DNA from: Oligoflexia bacterium
GTDB lineage: Bacteria; Bdellovibrionota; UBA1018
Assembly (NCBI GenBank): GCA_903895855.1
Contig: CAITVN010000052.1
Span: forward strand, 1-64,000
DNA length: 64,000 nt
Direction: 5' to 3'
Shown one piece after another: positions 1 through 8,472 of this stretch (the stretch's first letter is position 1; each line of letters begins with the position of its first letter). The notes under the pieces were generated by a model that was not told the origin of the DNA, ran no database searches, and saw nothing but the letters and a program-made list of their open reading frames with translations. A program made the position numbers and the translations under genes.

Positions 1-124
1 TCACATCACGCAGTCACATCACGCAGTCACATCACGCAGTCACATCACGCAGTCACATCACGCAGTCACATCACGCAGTCACATCACGCAGTCACATCAC
101 GCAGTCACATCACGCAGTCACATC
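1..124. repeat. 13-bp tandem repeat array, 9 full copies plus a 7-nt partial
   Basis: Nine perfect head-to-tail copies of TCACATCACGCAG fill positions 1-117, followed by a 7-nt partial copy at 118-124. The array is cut by the left edge, so the real copy number may be higher. It ends one base before the stop codon of the minus-strand gene beside it. Read on the plus strand, the 13-nt unit stays open in all three phases because it cycles every 39 nt; read on the minus strand it contains TGA stops. The perfect identity points to recent expansion. Confidence 0.97.
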
Positions 125-125
125 G

Positions 126-1583
126 CTACACCAGGCTACGAAACTTTCTCACTCCATCAACTTCGACTTCTTTAATCCACCCTTGCTTAACCCAGAGTTT
201 AATCGCCTCAAGCCTCTGCGTTTTTGCAATTCGGTAGTAACCGTGAATTTGAGTGGCCGCGAATTCTTTCACCGTCTCTAAAAACCTCGGTGGTCTCGCA
301 GCGCCAAAAACGATTTTCACTTTATCGTAGTCTTTCACCGGTATGCTGATTTGCCCATCGAGAGTATGAGCCTCTAAGGCATACTGATTGCGCAAGCGCC
401 ACGAAAGTTGCTCAAGACGCGAACGCAGAGTGAGATACTGCAAACCCGCGCCTGGCCAAAGTAAAGTCTTCGCCCGTTCCACACTCAATCCATACTGCCC
501 CGTCAATCGAACATAGGCCAAGTACTCGAGTTCTCGAGAAAGACCCAAGTAACGAATGCCGTCAATCTCGCATTCTTTCGAATCGAGGTAGATCACTAAC
601 TTTGCTCCCGACTTTTGCCCAACAGTCACAGGCTTTCGGTCTTCATCAGGCAAGAATCTCGACAAAAACCCAGGCGAAAGCCCAGGATACTGAAATAGAA
701 TTTCTTTTTCTTCTTCACCCAGCCAACCGAGTTTATTTTTCAAGCGAAGCACATCTAGCCAAGTCTCAGGCCGCGATTTCAAGTTTTTCAGAATAATCCA
801 AGAAGCCTCAAAAGACTTTTCGGCCTCAGGGCGATTACCTGCCCGCGCTTGCGCATAGCCAATCCATTTCAACAAATACCCACGATCAGGCCCGGCATCA
901 CTAGCCGGAAATAACGGCATCGCCTTCAGTAAAAACTCAAGCCCTTTTTCGCACTGATCTTGCTCACAATAGATCTCGCCCATCACCTGATGGCACACGC
1001 CGTAGAAAAAGGGTTCAGCCACTTCGTTGGTTTCTTTGAGAATGTCTTTCACGACCCCCAAGGCTTTTTTGTATTGTCCGACTCCCGAAAGGCTGTCGGC
1101 ATACGAAAGTCTCGAAACTCGAGTTGAATAATCTTTTAGACTAGCAGTCGATTGCTTCTCAAGCATTCGAGTAAAGCACTCGAGCGCAGCATCATAGCGA
1201 AATTGAGTGAGGTAAATGTTTCCAGCAATTCGAAAATCCCACTCAGATTTCAATTCAACTCGGTCGATCAGCTCAATTGAAAACTCTGATGCGCCAAGGG
1301 CATTGAGAAACCGAGCGGTCCATAGCAACTGCAAGCCATCGGTGCTCGTCGATGAAACCCGGCGGGTCGGCAACTTCTCGATCGTCGCAATCTTCAACCC
1401 GTCATGGTACAGCGCCAACCGCCGATACCACTCACACACCCGACCGAGGTCATCAGTCTGAGACCCCTGCCAATCAGATGACTTCTTTTTTCCTAAGAAT
1501 TTTCGAATCAGCGGCTTTGCGGCCGAGACATCACGATTTTGAATGGCTTGTTCGATGCGCTCGACTAGGTTCTGGCTTGGCAT
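126..1583 (-). CDS. TPR-like protein with C-terminal winged-helix-like region
   Basis: A 485-residue protein with no signal peptide, so probably cytoplasmic. Residues about 110-280 are helical repeats of TPR type, for example YDAALECFTRML, YKKALGVVKDIL and CEKGLEFLLKAM. From about residue 330 a strand-rich stretch followed by LSRELEYLAYV and a later LLWP resembles the OmpR/BTAD type of winged helix (comparison by eye). A second small helical domain ends the protein. The ATG start lies 53 bp inside the 3' end of ygiQ, suggesting co-transcription and coupling; no good Shine-Dalgarno is visible. Function unknown; a TPR-linked regulator is an inference. Confidence 0.75.
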   Translation of the reverse strand: MPSQNLVERIEQAIQNRDVSAAKPLIRKFLGKKKSSDWQGSQTDDLGRVCEWYRRLALYHDGLKIATIEKLPTRRVSSTSTDGLQLLWTARFLNALGASEFSIELIDRVELKSEWDFRIAGNIYLTQFRYDAALECFTRMLEKQSTASLKDYSTRVSRLSYADSLSGVGQYKKALGVVKDILKETNEVAEPFFYGVCHQVMGEIYCEQDQCEKGLEFLLKAMPLFPASDAGPDRGYLLKWIGYAQARAGNRPEAEKSFEASWIILKNLKSRPETWLDVLRLKNKLGWLGEEEKEILFQYPGLSPGFLSRFLPDEDRKPVTVGQKSGAKLVIYLDSKECEIDGIRYLGLSRELEYLAYVRLTGQYGLSVERAKTLLWPGAGLQYLTLRSRLEQLSWRLRNQYALEAHTLDGQISIPVKDYDKVKIVFGAARPPRFLETVKEFAATQIHGYYRIAKTQRLEAIKLWVKQGWIKEVEVDGVRKFRSLV

Positions 1584-3825
1584 TTGATTTCATACTATCT
1601 CGCTTTGCCCGACTCTTCGAACGAAATTTTCTTAAAATGTCACGATGTTCAGGTTTGTGGGGCTGCAAGAGCGCCTGATGAAGCTTTCGAGCCTCATAAT
1701 CCTTGGCGACATAGAGGGGCTTTTTCGACGCCGGGTCAATTCCAGACCAATACATCGCCGTTGCTAGGGTCATCGGGGTCGGAATGAACCCTTGAACCTG
1801 CTGAAGCTTCCAGCCTTCGTCTTCAAGCCAATGATACACTTCTTCCATCTTGTCTTCAGTGGTACCCGGAAAACTTGAAATGAAATACGGTACCAAATAC
1901 TGTTCTTTACCCGCATCTTCAGACATTTTCTCAAACTCATCGCGAAATTCACAAAACACATCAAATCCTGGCTTTTTCATGAGCCTCAAAATCTCAGGGT
2001 CGGTGTGCTCGGGTGCTACCTTTAAGTGCCCCCCCACATGGTGGGTAATCACTTCGCGTAAATACTCTTTATCGCGAAGGGCCAAGTCGTACCGAAGGCC
2101 ACTTGCGATAATCACTTTCTTGATGCCCTCGGTAGCCCGCGCTTTTCGCAATAACGCAGTTTGCTTCGAGTGATCAGTGACTAAGTGCGGGCAAATACCG
2201 GGAGCGACACACGACAACTTTCGGCACTTGCTTTGCACAGCCTCACTCTTACAGCGAAGGGTGTACATATTCGCAGTCGGCCCCCCTAAGTCAGAAACCA
2301 CCCCGGTGAAGCCTTTCACTTTCGGCAGCTCTTTTAACTCATTCAAAATCGAACGTTCAGAACGCGACTGCACCACTCGCCCTTGGTGCAAAGTGATCGC
2401 GCAAAACGAACAGCCACCAAAGCATCCGCGATTGACCGCCAACGAAAATCGAATCATTTCAGCTGCCGGAATTTTCGCCGCTACCGCAGCTTCAGCCGGT
2501 TGATCGGGATACAACTCGCGAGCCCGAGCTTCATAAATAAAATGCGCTTCTTTAGTAAACGGTAATTCGTAAAACGAATCCAATTCAGGAGTAGTCAAAG
2601 GCATGGTAGGCGGATTAATCACCACCGCGTACTTTCCGTGAGCCTGTACGAGCGTCTTAGCATTGTACGGGTTAGCCTCTAACTCAGACAGGTAGGCAAC
2701 CTTAGCGAACTTTTTCTTATCATCGCGAACTTCTTCAAATGATGGCAACACCAACCGATGAGGAATTTCATGAACCGCCGAACGCTCGGCCTTATAGGCC
2801 ACTCCGCGTTCATTTTTCATTCGGCTTAACGCAGAAATTCGTCTGTCATTCACAACCTTCGCAACACCGTCAGTAACAATTTTCGCAACACCGTCGGTAG
2901 CGGCCTTAGTCACACCCTTCGCGACACTCTTCTCATCGCCTATCGCACCAGACTCTGATGAGCCTGTTTCGTCTGCAGCCTCTGAAACTACCCTTGCCAG
3001 ATCACCGGCCAAACGCAAAACTTGTCGCTCTCCCATTCCGAAGACGAGCAGATCGGCGTCGAGGTCCATCATGATCGAAGGGCGAATGCGATTTTGCCAA
3101 AAATCGTAATGGGCTAATCGACGCAAAGAAACTTCAACACCACCTACGATAACTGGACAACCCGGAAAAGCCTTTCTCGCGAGCTTCGAATAAACGACAC
3201 TCGAATAATCGGGGCGATACCCACCTGAGCCACCTGGCGAATACATGTCATCGCTGCGCACTTTTTTATTGGCGGTGTAATTATTGATCATCGAATCGAC
3301 AACTCCAGCGCCAATACCCAAAAAAAGCCGCGGAGCACCCAGCGCCATAATCGACTCGAGTGCTTCTTTTTCAGAAGCTGGCGAACGTTTACCCCGGCCA
3401 ATTTTTGGGCCAGAGAACCCCGGAAACACGGGCTGGGCGATGATACCAACACGGTATCCGTTATCAATTAAGATACGCGCCAAGAGTGGAATACCAAAAC
3501 TCGGGTGATCAACGTAAGCGTCACCACTCAGAAAAAGAATATCTAACTCTTTCCAGCCGCGAGCATTCATTTCTTCACGAGTCATGGGCACAAATCGTTT
3601 CAATTTCGCCAGTTCGCGAGTTCGCGGAGTTTCAACCGCTGAAACCGGAATCGGCTCTGACGTCCAACCATACTGAGACTGGGTATCACCGGCATTCGTG
3701 ATTCCACCAGGAACGCCCATGGGCAACGCTGGCAGACGCGACATGTCTTGCTTTGGCGAACACTTGTGCAAGTTCTGATCGGATTTCGCACGCAACTTTG
3801 AATCGAATTTATTAGGTGATTTCAT
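1531..3825 (-). CDS. ygiQ: YgiQ family radical SAM protein
   Basis: A 764-residue protein of the UPF0313/YgiQ family. The N-terminal half carries the family landmarks MTREEMNARGW and SGDAYVDHPSFG. The radical-SAM cluster motif is CFGGCSFC (CxxxCxxC), followed by AITLHQGR, as in YgiQ. These proteins are predicted to bind a 4Fe-4S cluster and S-adenosylmethionine; the substrate is unknown. I chose the ATG at 3825. An upstream in-frame extension to 3927 would run through a terminator-like hairpin and has no family similarity. An insertion between the two domains contains three 8-residue repeats of the type DGVAKIVT (DNA about 2850-2930). The 3' end overlaps the downstream TPR gene. Confidence 0.93.
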   Translation of the reverse strand: MKSPNKFDSKLRAKSDQNLHKCSPKQDMSRLPALPMGVPGGITNAGDTQSQYGWTSEPIPVSAVETPRTRELAKLKRFVPMTREEMNARGWKELDILFLSGDAYVDHPSFGIPLLARILIDNGYRVGIIAQPVFPGFSGPKIGRGKRSPASEKEALESIMALGAPRLFLGIGAGVVDSMINNYTANKKVRSDDMYSPGGSGGYRPDYSSVVYSKLARKAFPGCPVIVGGVEVSLRRLAHYDFWQNRIRPSIMMDLDADLLVFGMGERQVLRLAGDLARVVSEAADETGSSESGAIGDEKSVAKGVTKAATDGVAKIVTDGVAKVVNDRRISALSRMKNERGVAYKAERSAVHEIPHRLVLPSFEEVRDDKKKFAKVAYLSELEANPYNAKTLVQAHGKYAVVINPPTMPLTTPELDSFYELPFTKEAHFIYEARARELYPDQPAEAAVAAKIPAAEMIRFSLAVNRGCFGGCSFCAITLHQGRVVQSRSERSILNELKELPKVKGFTGVVSDLGGPTANMYTLRCKSEAVQSKCRKLSCVAPGICPHLVTDHSKQTALLRKARATEGIKKVIIASGLRYDLALRDKEYLREVITHHVGGHLKVAPEHTDPEILRLMKKPGFDVFCEFRDEFEKMSEDAGKEQYLVPYFISSFPGTTEDKMEEVYHWLEDEGWKLQQVQGFIPTPMTLATAMYWSGIDPASKKPLYVAKDYEARKLHQALLQPHKPEHRDILRKFRSKSRAKRDSMKSNAKPEPSRAHRTSHSKS

Positions 3826-3857
3826 GGTTTTGAAGCGGTGTAGCAGAGGCCCCCTCA

Positions 3858-3925
3858 AAAGAAAAGGCCATCTCTCTTTACGAGTTCGAAGAGACCCACG
3901 AAACAAACTCGTGAGAGAGATGGCC
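3858..3925 (-). terminator. Hairpin with U-rich tail in the ygiQ leader
   Basis: Arms at 3866-3884 and 3908-3925 share GGCCATCTCTC and the matching GAGAGAGATGGCC, extended by about 5 more pairs. On the minus strand the stem is followed by TTTTCTTTT, the shape of an intrinsic terminator. It sits 40 nt before the ygiQ ATG and 280 nt after potC. It could end the pot operon, or act as an attenuator for ygiQ if transcription starts at the -10 near 3976. Confidence 0.7.
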
Positions 3926-3973
3926 AAACCAGAAAACCACCCTAAAGCAGTCTTCCAGTCACCCTACTCAGTT

Positions 3974-3979
3974 AGTATA
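3974..3979 (-). promoter_or_regulatory. Possible extended -10 for ygiQ
   Basis: On the minus strand this reads TGCTATACT, an extended -10 (TGn plus TATACT). No good -35 sits at 17 bp; a TTGAAA lies further upstream than usual. Transcription from here would start near 3967 and pass through the hairpin before ygiQ. The rest of the 3926-4206 gap shows no convincing gene. Confidence 0.35.
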
Positions 3980-4206
3980 GCAACCCACATGCCGGCCACC
4001 CGATTTCAATAAAACCTCTGAAATGATAGAACTTTTTGTTTTTATTGCTTCTCAGTTTAGTAATTCAGATCAGCAAAGCCGACCCCCGAACCGACACCAG
4101 GCACGCTTCGGCACCATCAAAGCCGCCTATCGGGACGGCGAGCTCAAGAAAGATTGGGTTTTCCACGAAGCCAGAGACAATCAGAGTATAAAAGGGTCTC
4201 AGGTAG

Positions 4207-5007
4207 TTACCGCCTTTTTAGGCCAGAAACCAAATTCACAGCCAGCGCCAGAGAGGCCGTCACTAAGAGCGTGAGAGTAGACAGTGCGTTGACTTCAGCT
4301 TCTGGCTGGTAACGAACCATCGAGTAAAGCTTCAGTGGCAACGTATCAGAACCAACGCCACTGGTAAAAAACGTCACCAAGAAATCATCAAAAGAAAGGG
4401 TAAACGCGATGAGCGCTCCGGCGACTATGGCAGGCATGAGAAGCGGAAGAGTCACCTTCAACAAACATTGAAGCCGATTAGCACCCAGATCTCTAGCCGC
4501 TTCTTCAAGCTGACGATCAAGCCCCTCAAGTCTCGCTCTTACCGTAAGCACAACGTACGAAACTGAAAAAGTCACATGCGCGAGAGTGATTGACCAAACG
4601 CCAAGGGTTACCTTGAGCATCACAAACCACAAAAGCAGGGCAAGCCCTAGCAATAGCTCAGGCAAAAGTAACGGAAGCGAAAGCAATGCATTCATCACTC
4701 CCTTGAAACGAAATTCATTACGCACAAATCCGAGCGAAAATAAAGTACCCACCGGAGTCGCAATCAGCGCAGTCATGACACCAATTTCAAGGCTACGACT
4801 GATCGCCGCAACAATGTCTGGATTCTCAAAAACTTTCTGATAGCCTTGAAAGCTCCAAAACCTCGGAGCCGCCCCGACCTTCACAAAAACAGAGTACAAA
4901 ATAACGACAGCCAAGGGGGCATACAAAAGCAAAAAACCCAATAAGGTGATCACCGAACGCACGGTACCCAGCCAACCATCGTGATTCACTCGTCTACGCG
5001 GTGGCAT
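4207..5007 (-). CDS. potC: Spermidine/putrescine-type ABC transporter permease PotC
   Basis: A 266-residue inner-membrane permease with about six hydrophobic segments. The cytoplasmic EAA loop is visible as EEAARDLGANRLQCLLKV, which docks to the ATPase. Sequence and gene order fit the PotC half of the polyamine (PotABCD) importer family. The start overlaps the end of potB by 14 bp, and the ATG has a GGAG six bases upstream. No potD-like binding protein follows; the next gene is ygiQ. Substrate could be a polyamine or a related cation; it cannot be settled from sequence. Confidence 0.92.
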   Translation of the reverse strand: MPPRRRVNHDGWLGTVRSVITLLGFLLLYAPLAVVILYSVFVKVGAAPRFWSFQGYQKVFENPDIVAAISRSLEIGVMTALIATPVGTLFSLGFVRNEFRFKGVMNALLSLPLLLPELLLGLALLLWFVMLKVTLGVWSITLAHVTFSVSYVVLTVRARLEGLDRQLEEAARDLGANRLQCLLKVTLPLLMPAIVAGALIAFTLSFDDFLVTFFTSGVGSDTLPLKLYSMVRYQPEAEVNALSTLTLLVTASLALAVNLVSGLKRR

Positions 5008-5851
5008 TCATCACTCCAGACTTTCTGAAAAGATAACCTGAAAAAAGCACAGCAACGATCAAAATGAGCGCAATCGTGCTACCAAATGGCCAGTCTCTGG
5101 TTTTTAAAAACTGATCAGAAATCACATTTCCAATCATCAATATTTTAGAGCCCCCCAACATATCAGGAATGACGAACTCACCTAGGGCTGGAGTGAACAC
5201 AAAAATAAATCCAGTACGAATCCCAGAAGCACCAAGCGGAAGCAGTATTCTCAATAAGACATCAAGAGGTTTCGCACCCAAATCTCTTGCCGCTTCTAGT
5301 AATTGAAAATCAAACTTCTCAAGGACCACATAAATAGGAATCACCATGAAAGGCAAATAGGTACTTACCATTCCTACCCATAAAGACAATAGACTATCAC
5401 CCAAATAAAGTGGGGTCACAGCCGAACCAAGCAAACCCATGCAAAATTCCCAAACCTGATTTATCGGACCCGAATCAGACAAAATCGATTTGACCGCATG
5501 CGCCCTGACCACAAAATTCGTCCAAAACGGAATCACCACTAAAAGTAGCAACCAGGCTCGCACTTTTTTTGAAGCCACTGCCATGACATACGCCATCGGA
5601 AACCCAATCACCGCACACGAAACTGCTGTGACCAGCGCCATGACCACGCTGTTAAAAGCCACTCGTAAATAGAGAAAATCGAAGGCCCTCAGATAATTAT
5701 CAAAAGTGAAATCGTAAACGACCCCACCGTAAACTCCACGACGAAAAAAACTCAAAAGTAGAACCAAGCAGCAAGGAACCACCAAAAAAAAGACGAGCCA
5801 AAGCAATAAAGGAAGTGTCGAAAGTGGGGGCTTTCGACTAATTTGCTCCAA
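4994..5851 (-). CDS. potB: Spermidine/putrescine-type ABC transporter permease PotB
   Basis: A 285-residue permease with about six membrane segments. The EAA loop reads LLEAARDLGAKPLDVLLRI near residue 190, matching the PotB partner of the PotC permease downstream. The start is a TTG at 5851 preceded by AAGGAG at 6-nt spacing, placed inside the last codons of potA (14-bp overlap). It overlaps potC by the same length, so the three genes form a tightly coupled operon in the order A-B-C. Confidence 0.92.
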   Translation of the reverse strand: MEQISRKPPLSTLPLLLWLVFFLVVPCCLVLLLSFFRRGVYGGVVYDFTFDNYLRAFDFLYLRVAFNSVVMALVTAVSCAVIGFPMAYVMAVASKKVRAWLLLLVVIPFWTNFVVRAHAVKSILSDSGPINQVWEFCMGLLGSAVTPLYLGDSLLSLWVGMVSTYLPFMVIPIYVVLEKFDFQLLEAARDLGAKPLDVLLRILLPLGASGIRTGFIFVFTPALGEFVIPDMLGGSKILMIGNVISDQFLKTRDWPFGSTIALILIVAVLFSGYLFRKSGVMNATA

Positions 5852-6950
5852 GCGCTACTCCTTGCGATTCAGCCCAACTCAAGAATACCTCTTGCCCTGG
5901 AAGTAACTTCACATCAGTTGAAACCGAAACAATCCACCGAGTTTTTTCGCCCAAAAGCTCATCGCAATAAACCAAGTTTTGCGAACCATGAAAGATGCAA
6001 TCAAACACACGCGCTTTTACGGTGTTGCCTGCACTCGACTGATCAGACACCGAAAGTTTCACCTCTTCGGGCCGCAAAAAAATCTGAACCTTATCGCCGA
6101 TCTTGAATTGATCAGACGTTGCAGCAGGCTGATCAACGGCCACCGATACCGATTGGTTCAATTCACGTCTCGCCACCTGTATCGACAAGGCGCGGGGTTC
6201 ACGATCGCTCAATTGGCTTGCCACGACCTTCCCAGGTAAGAACGTGCCACTTCCGATGAATTTTGAAACAAAGAGTGTCGCTGGGTTTTGATAGACCTCT
6301 TTCGGAGTTCCTACTTGTTCAATCACCCCGAGATTCATCACAGCCACGCGATCAGCCAGCGTGAGCGCTTCATCTTGATCATGGGTCACCAGCAAGAAAG
6401 TGCTGCCCAATTTTCTTTGCAGACTGCGAAGTTCGACCTGCATCTCTTGCCTAAGCTTCAAATCAAGCGCAGACAAAGGTTCATCAAGTAGAAGAACTTT
6501 TGGTTTTCGAATGATCGCCCGAGCCAGGGCAACCCGCTGACTTTGGCCACCCGATAGGTTCTGAACAGACCTCGCCTCAAAACCGGCCAGTCTTACCAAA
6601 TCGAGAGCCTCAGAAACTCGACTACGAATCTCTCTCTCGGCCACTTTTGAGACCCTCAGCCCAAAAGCCACATTCTCAAAAACATTCAGATGGGGAAACA
6701 GCGCATACCGCTGAAAAACTAAATTAACCGGCCGTTCATGTGCAGGAATATTCAGTAGATTGCGACCATCTAAGAGCAACTCACCTTGAGTTGGCTGCTC
6801 GAAGCCCGCAATGATGCGCAAAAGAGTCGTTTTACCGCAACCACTAGGCCCTAAGAGCGCAAAGAATTCACCCTCACCAATCGAGAGATTCGCATCAGAA
6901 AGTGCGACAACCGAATCAAATTCTTTTCTCAGTTTCTTCAGCTCAAGCAT
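5838..6950 (-). CDS. potA: Spermidine/putrescine-type ABC transporter ATPase PotA
   Basis: A 370-residue ABC ATPase that powers the PotBC channel. Walker A is GPSGCGKTT (about residue 34), the signature is LSGGQSQRVALARA, Walker B is LLLDEPLSALD, and the switch histidine is in VTHDQDEA. The C-terminal third is the TOBE-like regulatory domain usual in PotA/MalK ATPases (FLRPEEVKLS). It is the first gene of potABC. The ATG has no clear Shine-Dalgarno and lies only 9 nt downstream of the hairpin that terminates the HU transcript. Confidence 0.95.
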   Translation of the reverse strand: MLELKKLRKEFDSVVALSDANLSIGEGEFFALLGPSGCGKTTLLRIIAGFEQPTQGELLLDGRNLLNIPAHERPVNLVFQRYALFPHLNVFENVAFGLRVSKVAEREIRSRVSEALDLVRLAGFEARSVQNLSGGQSQRVALARAIIRKPKVLLLDEPLSALDLKLRQEMQVELRSLQRKLGSTFLLVTHDQDEALTLADRVAVMNLGVIEQVGTPKEVYQNPATLFVSKFIGSGTFLPGKVVASQLSDREPRALSIQVARRELNQSVSVAVDQPAATSDQFKIGDKVQIFLRPEEVKLSVSDQSSAGNTVKARVFDCIFHGSQNLVYCDELLGEKTRWIVSVSTDVKLLPGQEVFLSWAESQGVALGAN

Positions 6951-6959
6951 AGGTAAATG

Positions 6960-6998
6960 AAAAGGACCTAGCCCGATACTATCGGCCTAGGCCCTTTT
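6960..6998 (-). terminator. Intrinsic terminator of HU, abutting the potA start
   Basis: A near-perfect hairpin: AAAAGG pairs with CCTTTT, CCTAG with CTAGG and CCGAT with ATCGG, broken only by an A-C and a C-C mismatch, with a 3-nt loop. It lies 29 bp after the HU stop. On the minus strand the stem ends in CCTTTT. It occupies the place where potA should have its ribosome-binding site. Confidence 0.8.
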
Positions 6999-7027
6999 CT
7001 CAAAACGATTTCAATGAATCTTCAAAC

Positions 7028-7300
7028 TTACTTCAGAATATCTTTGAACTCACGGCCAGGACGGAACTTAGGTACTGTCATAGCTGGAATTTTGATTTCT
7101 TTTCCAGTCTGAGGATTTCTGCCGATACGAGCTTTACGCTTCGTTTTGGTGAAAGTTCCAAATCCGATCAAAGTGACATCTTCACCTTTCTTCACCGATT
7201 TTTTAATGGTGTCGAGAGTAGTGTTCAATGCCATCTCTGCATCGACTTTGGTCATCTTGGTTGCTTTTGCTACGGCTTCAATCAACTCAGCTTTATTCAT
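7028..7300 (-). CDS. hup: Histone-like DNA-binding protein HU
   Basis: A 90-residue protein, the standard HU length. It starts MNKAELIEAVA and carries the GFGTF motif and the DNA-binding arm RIGRNPQTGKEIKIPA ending VPKFRPGREFKD, all family hallmarks. It binds and bends DNA as a dimer and compacts the nucleoid. I chose the ATG at 7300, which has AAAAGGAGA about 10 nt upstream; longer in-frame starts run through the promoter. It has its own promoter (7338-7366) and terminator (6960-6998), so it is a single-gene unit. Confidence 0.97.
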   Translation of the reverse strand: MNKAELIEAVAKATKMTKVDAEMALNTTLDTIKKSVKKGEDVTLIGFGTFTKTKRKARIGRNPQTGKEIKIPAMTVPKFRPGREFKDILK

Positions 7301-7337
7301 GTTGTCTTGTTTCTCCTTTTGAAAACTATTTGTTCGG

Positions 7338-7366
7338 ATATTGACTAAGGTCTTTACTTCTGTCAA
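7338..7366 (-). promoter_or_regulatory. Sigma70-type promoter of HU
   Basis: On the minus strand, TTGACA (7361-7366) and CAATAT (7338-7343) are separated by exactly 17 bp. Transcription would start near 7331 and leave a leader of about 30 nt containing the AAGGAG site. Confidence 0.65.
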
Positions 7367-7375
7367 CGCGTGAAT

Positions 7376-7924
7376 TTAATTTTCGCGAATAATTCTCAAA
7401 GAATTTATCTTGACTTCAGTTTTTGGTCGATCCATCGGACCCGTCTCACAAGTACCAATAGCGGTCAAAAATTCTTGTCCTTGAACCAATTCACCAAACA
7501 CACTGTGTTTTCCATCAAGCCACGGTGTTGCGATCAAGGTAATAAAAAATTGGCTGCCGTTTGTGTTGGGACCGGCGTTTGCCATCGACAAAATTCCAGG
7601 TTTTGTGTGCTTGAGTTCTGGTACGAACTCGTCTTTAAAGCGATACCCTGGCCCGCCCATACCCGTACCCGTAGGATCACCACACTGAACCATGAAATTT
7701 TTAATCACGCGGTGAAAAATCGTTCCATCATAGTAGTTTCCGACTTCTTTTTTTCCGTTGCGCGGATTGAGGTATTCTTTGAACCCCATCGCGAGTCCTA
7801 CAAAATTTTTCACCGTTTCTGGAGTTTTCTCTTCTTCTAAGCGACAAACCATTTTTCCCAATGTTGTCTCGATTACCGCGTACAGACCTTTACCCAATCC
7901 AAGCGTTTCAACTGGAATTTCCAT
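7376..7924 (-). CDS. Peptidyl-prolyl cis-trans isomerase, cyclophilin type
   Basis: A 182-residue cyclophilin. It has YYDGTIFHRVIKNFMVQCGD, then GTGMGGPGY, FKDEF, GILSMANAGPNTNGSQFFIT and HSVFGELVQG, covering the known active-site residues (the Arg of FHRV, the Phe/Met/Gln of FMVQ, the QFF). It catalyses proline isomerisation during folding. No signal peptide is visible, so it is probably cytoplasmic. The ATG at 7924 has AAGGAGA six bases upstream and is preferred over a TTG two codons earlier. Confidence 0.95.
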   Translation of the reverse strand: MEIPVETLGLGKGLYAVIETTLGKMVCRLEEEKTPETVKNFVGLAMGFKEYLNPRNGKKEVGNYYDGTIFHRVIKNFMVQCGDPTGTGMGGPGYRFKDEFVPELKHTKPGILSMANAGPNTNGSQFFITLIATPWLDGKHSVFGELVQGQEFLTAIGTCETGPMDRPKTEVKINSLRIIREN

Positions 7925-7956
7925 AATCAATCTCCTTCTTTCAATTTAGTTTCTCT

Positions 7957-8397
7957 TTACAGTTTTTTTGCAGTTTCTCTGTAGTTTCTCTTGTTCAAAA
8001 TTTCAGCGAGCGCAAGAACATTAGATTCATAGTACATCATGCCCAGCGCTTCATTTGAGTCGTACCACTGATACTCGACATGCTCTGTAGGGTCGAGAAG
8101 TATTTTAGATTCTTGGGCACCTTCGATTTCAGCAAAAAATACGTGTTCTTTGGCCGGCCCCCACCTACCCACAAAACTAAAGTGAAACGCCGCAGAGATG
8201 ACTCGATCGGCTCTTATGCCCGTTTCTTCTGCCAATTCACGCAAAGCGGCTACCTCTAACGTTTCACCTTCTTCGACTTTACCTGTCACGGGCTGCCAAT
8301 AACTGCCAAGATTCGCGAGTCTTTTCAGCAGCAATACTTGCTCAAACCCACTAGAAAAAACCCAAACCTGAACTTTTTGATAAACTTCGCTCGTCAC
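7957..8397 (-). CDS. Nudix hydrolase, NudB-like
   Basis: A 146-residue Nudix protein. The Nudix box starts GKVEEGETLE and ends REL-EE-GI, with the metal-binding glutamates present. The preceding YWQPVTG and the later EHVEYQWYD resemble NudB (dihydroneopterin triphosphate pyrophosphatase, folate synthesis), where WQSVTGSVEEGET occupies the same place. Substrate assignment is therefore a reasonable guess only. The start is GTG with GGAG at suitable spacing. It is followed after 32 bp by the cyclophilin gene on the same strand. Confidence 0.85.
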   Translation of the reverse strand: MTSEVYQKVQVWVFSSGFEQVLLLKRLANLGSYWQPVTGKVEEGETLEVAALRELAEETGIRADRVISAAFHFSFVGRWGPAKEHVFFAEIEGAQESKILLDPTEHVEYQWYDSNEALGMMYYESNVLALAEILNKRNYRETAKKL

Positions 8398-8472
8398 CAG
8401 TTCACTCCAAATAATGGGTTTACTGAAAAAGTACTTGAAAAAAAGATGTAACCCAGCGATGGATTTGCCAAA

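Noticed and set aside
1-124. CRISPR array
   Set aside because: The 13-bp units are contiguous with no spacers, so this is a simple tandem repeat.
3880-3900. TTCGAA-containing hairpin as a tRNA T-arm
   Set aside because: No acceptor, D or anticodon stems can be drawn; the structure is a single long hairpin with a U tail.
4060-4150. Possible c-di-GMP riboswitch (a GCAAAGCC-like stretch)
   Set aside because: The required GGCAAACC-type partner segment and the second conserved half are missing, and no plus-strand gene follows.
4023-4274. Open frame of 83 codons on the plus strand before potC
   Set aside because: It overlaps the end of potC on the other strand, has no ribosome-binding site and no recognisable protein pattern.
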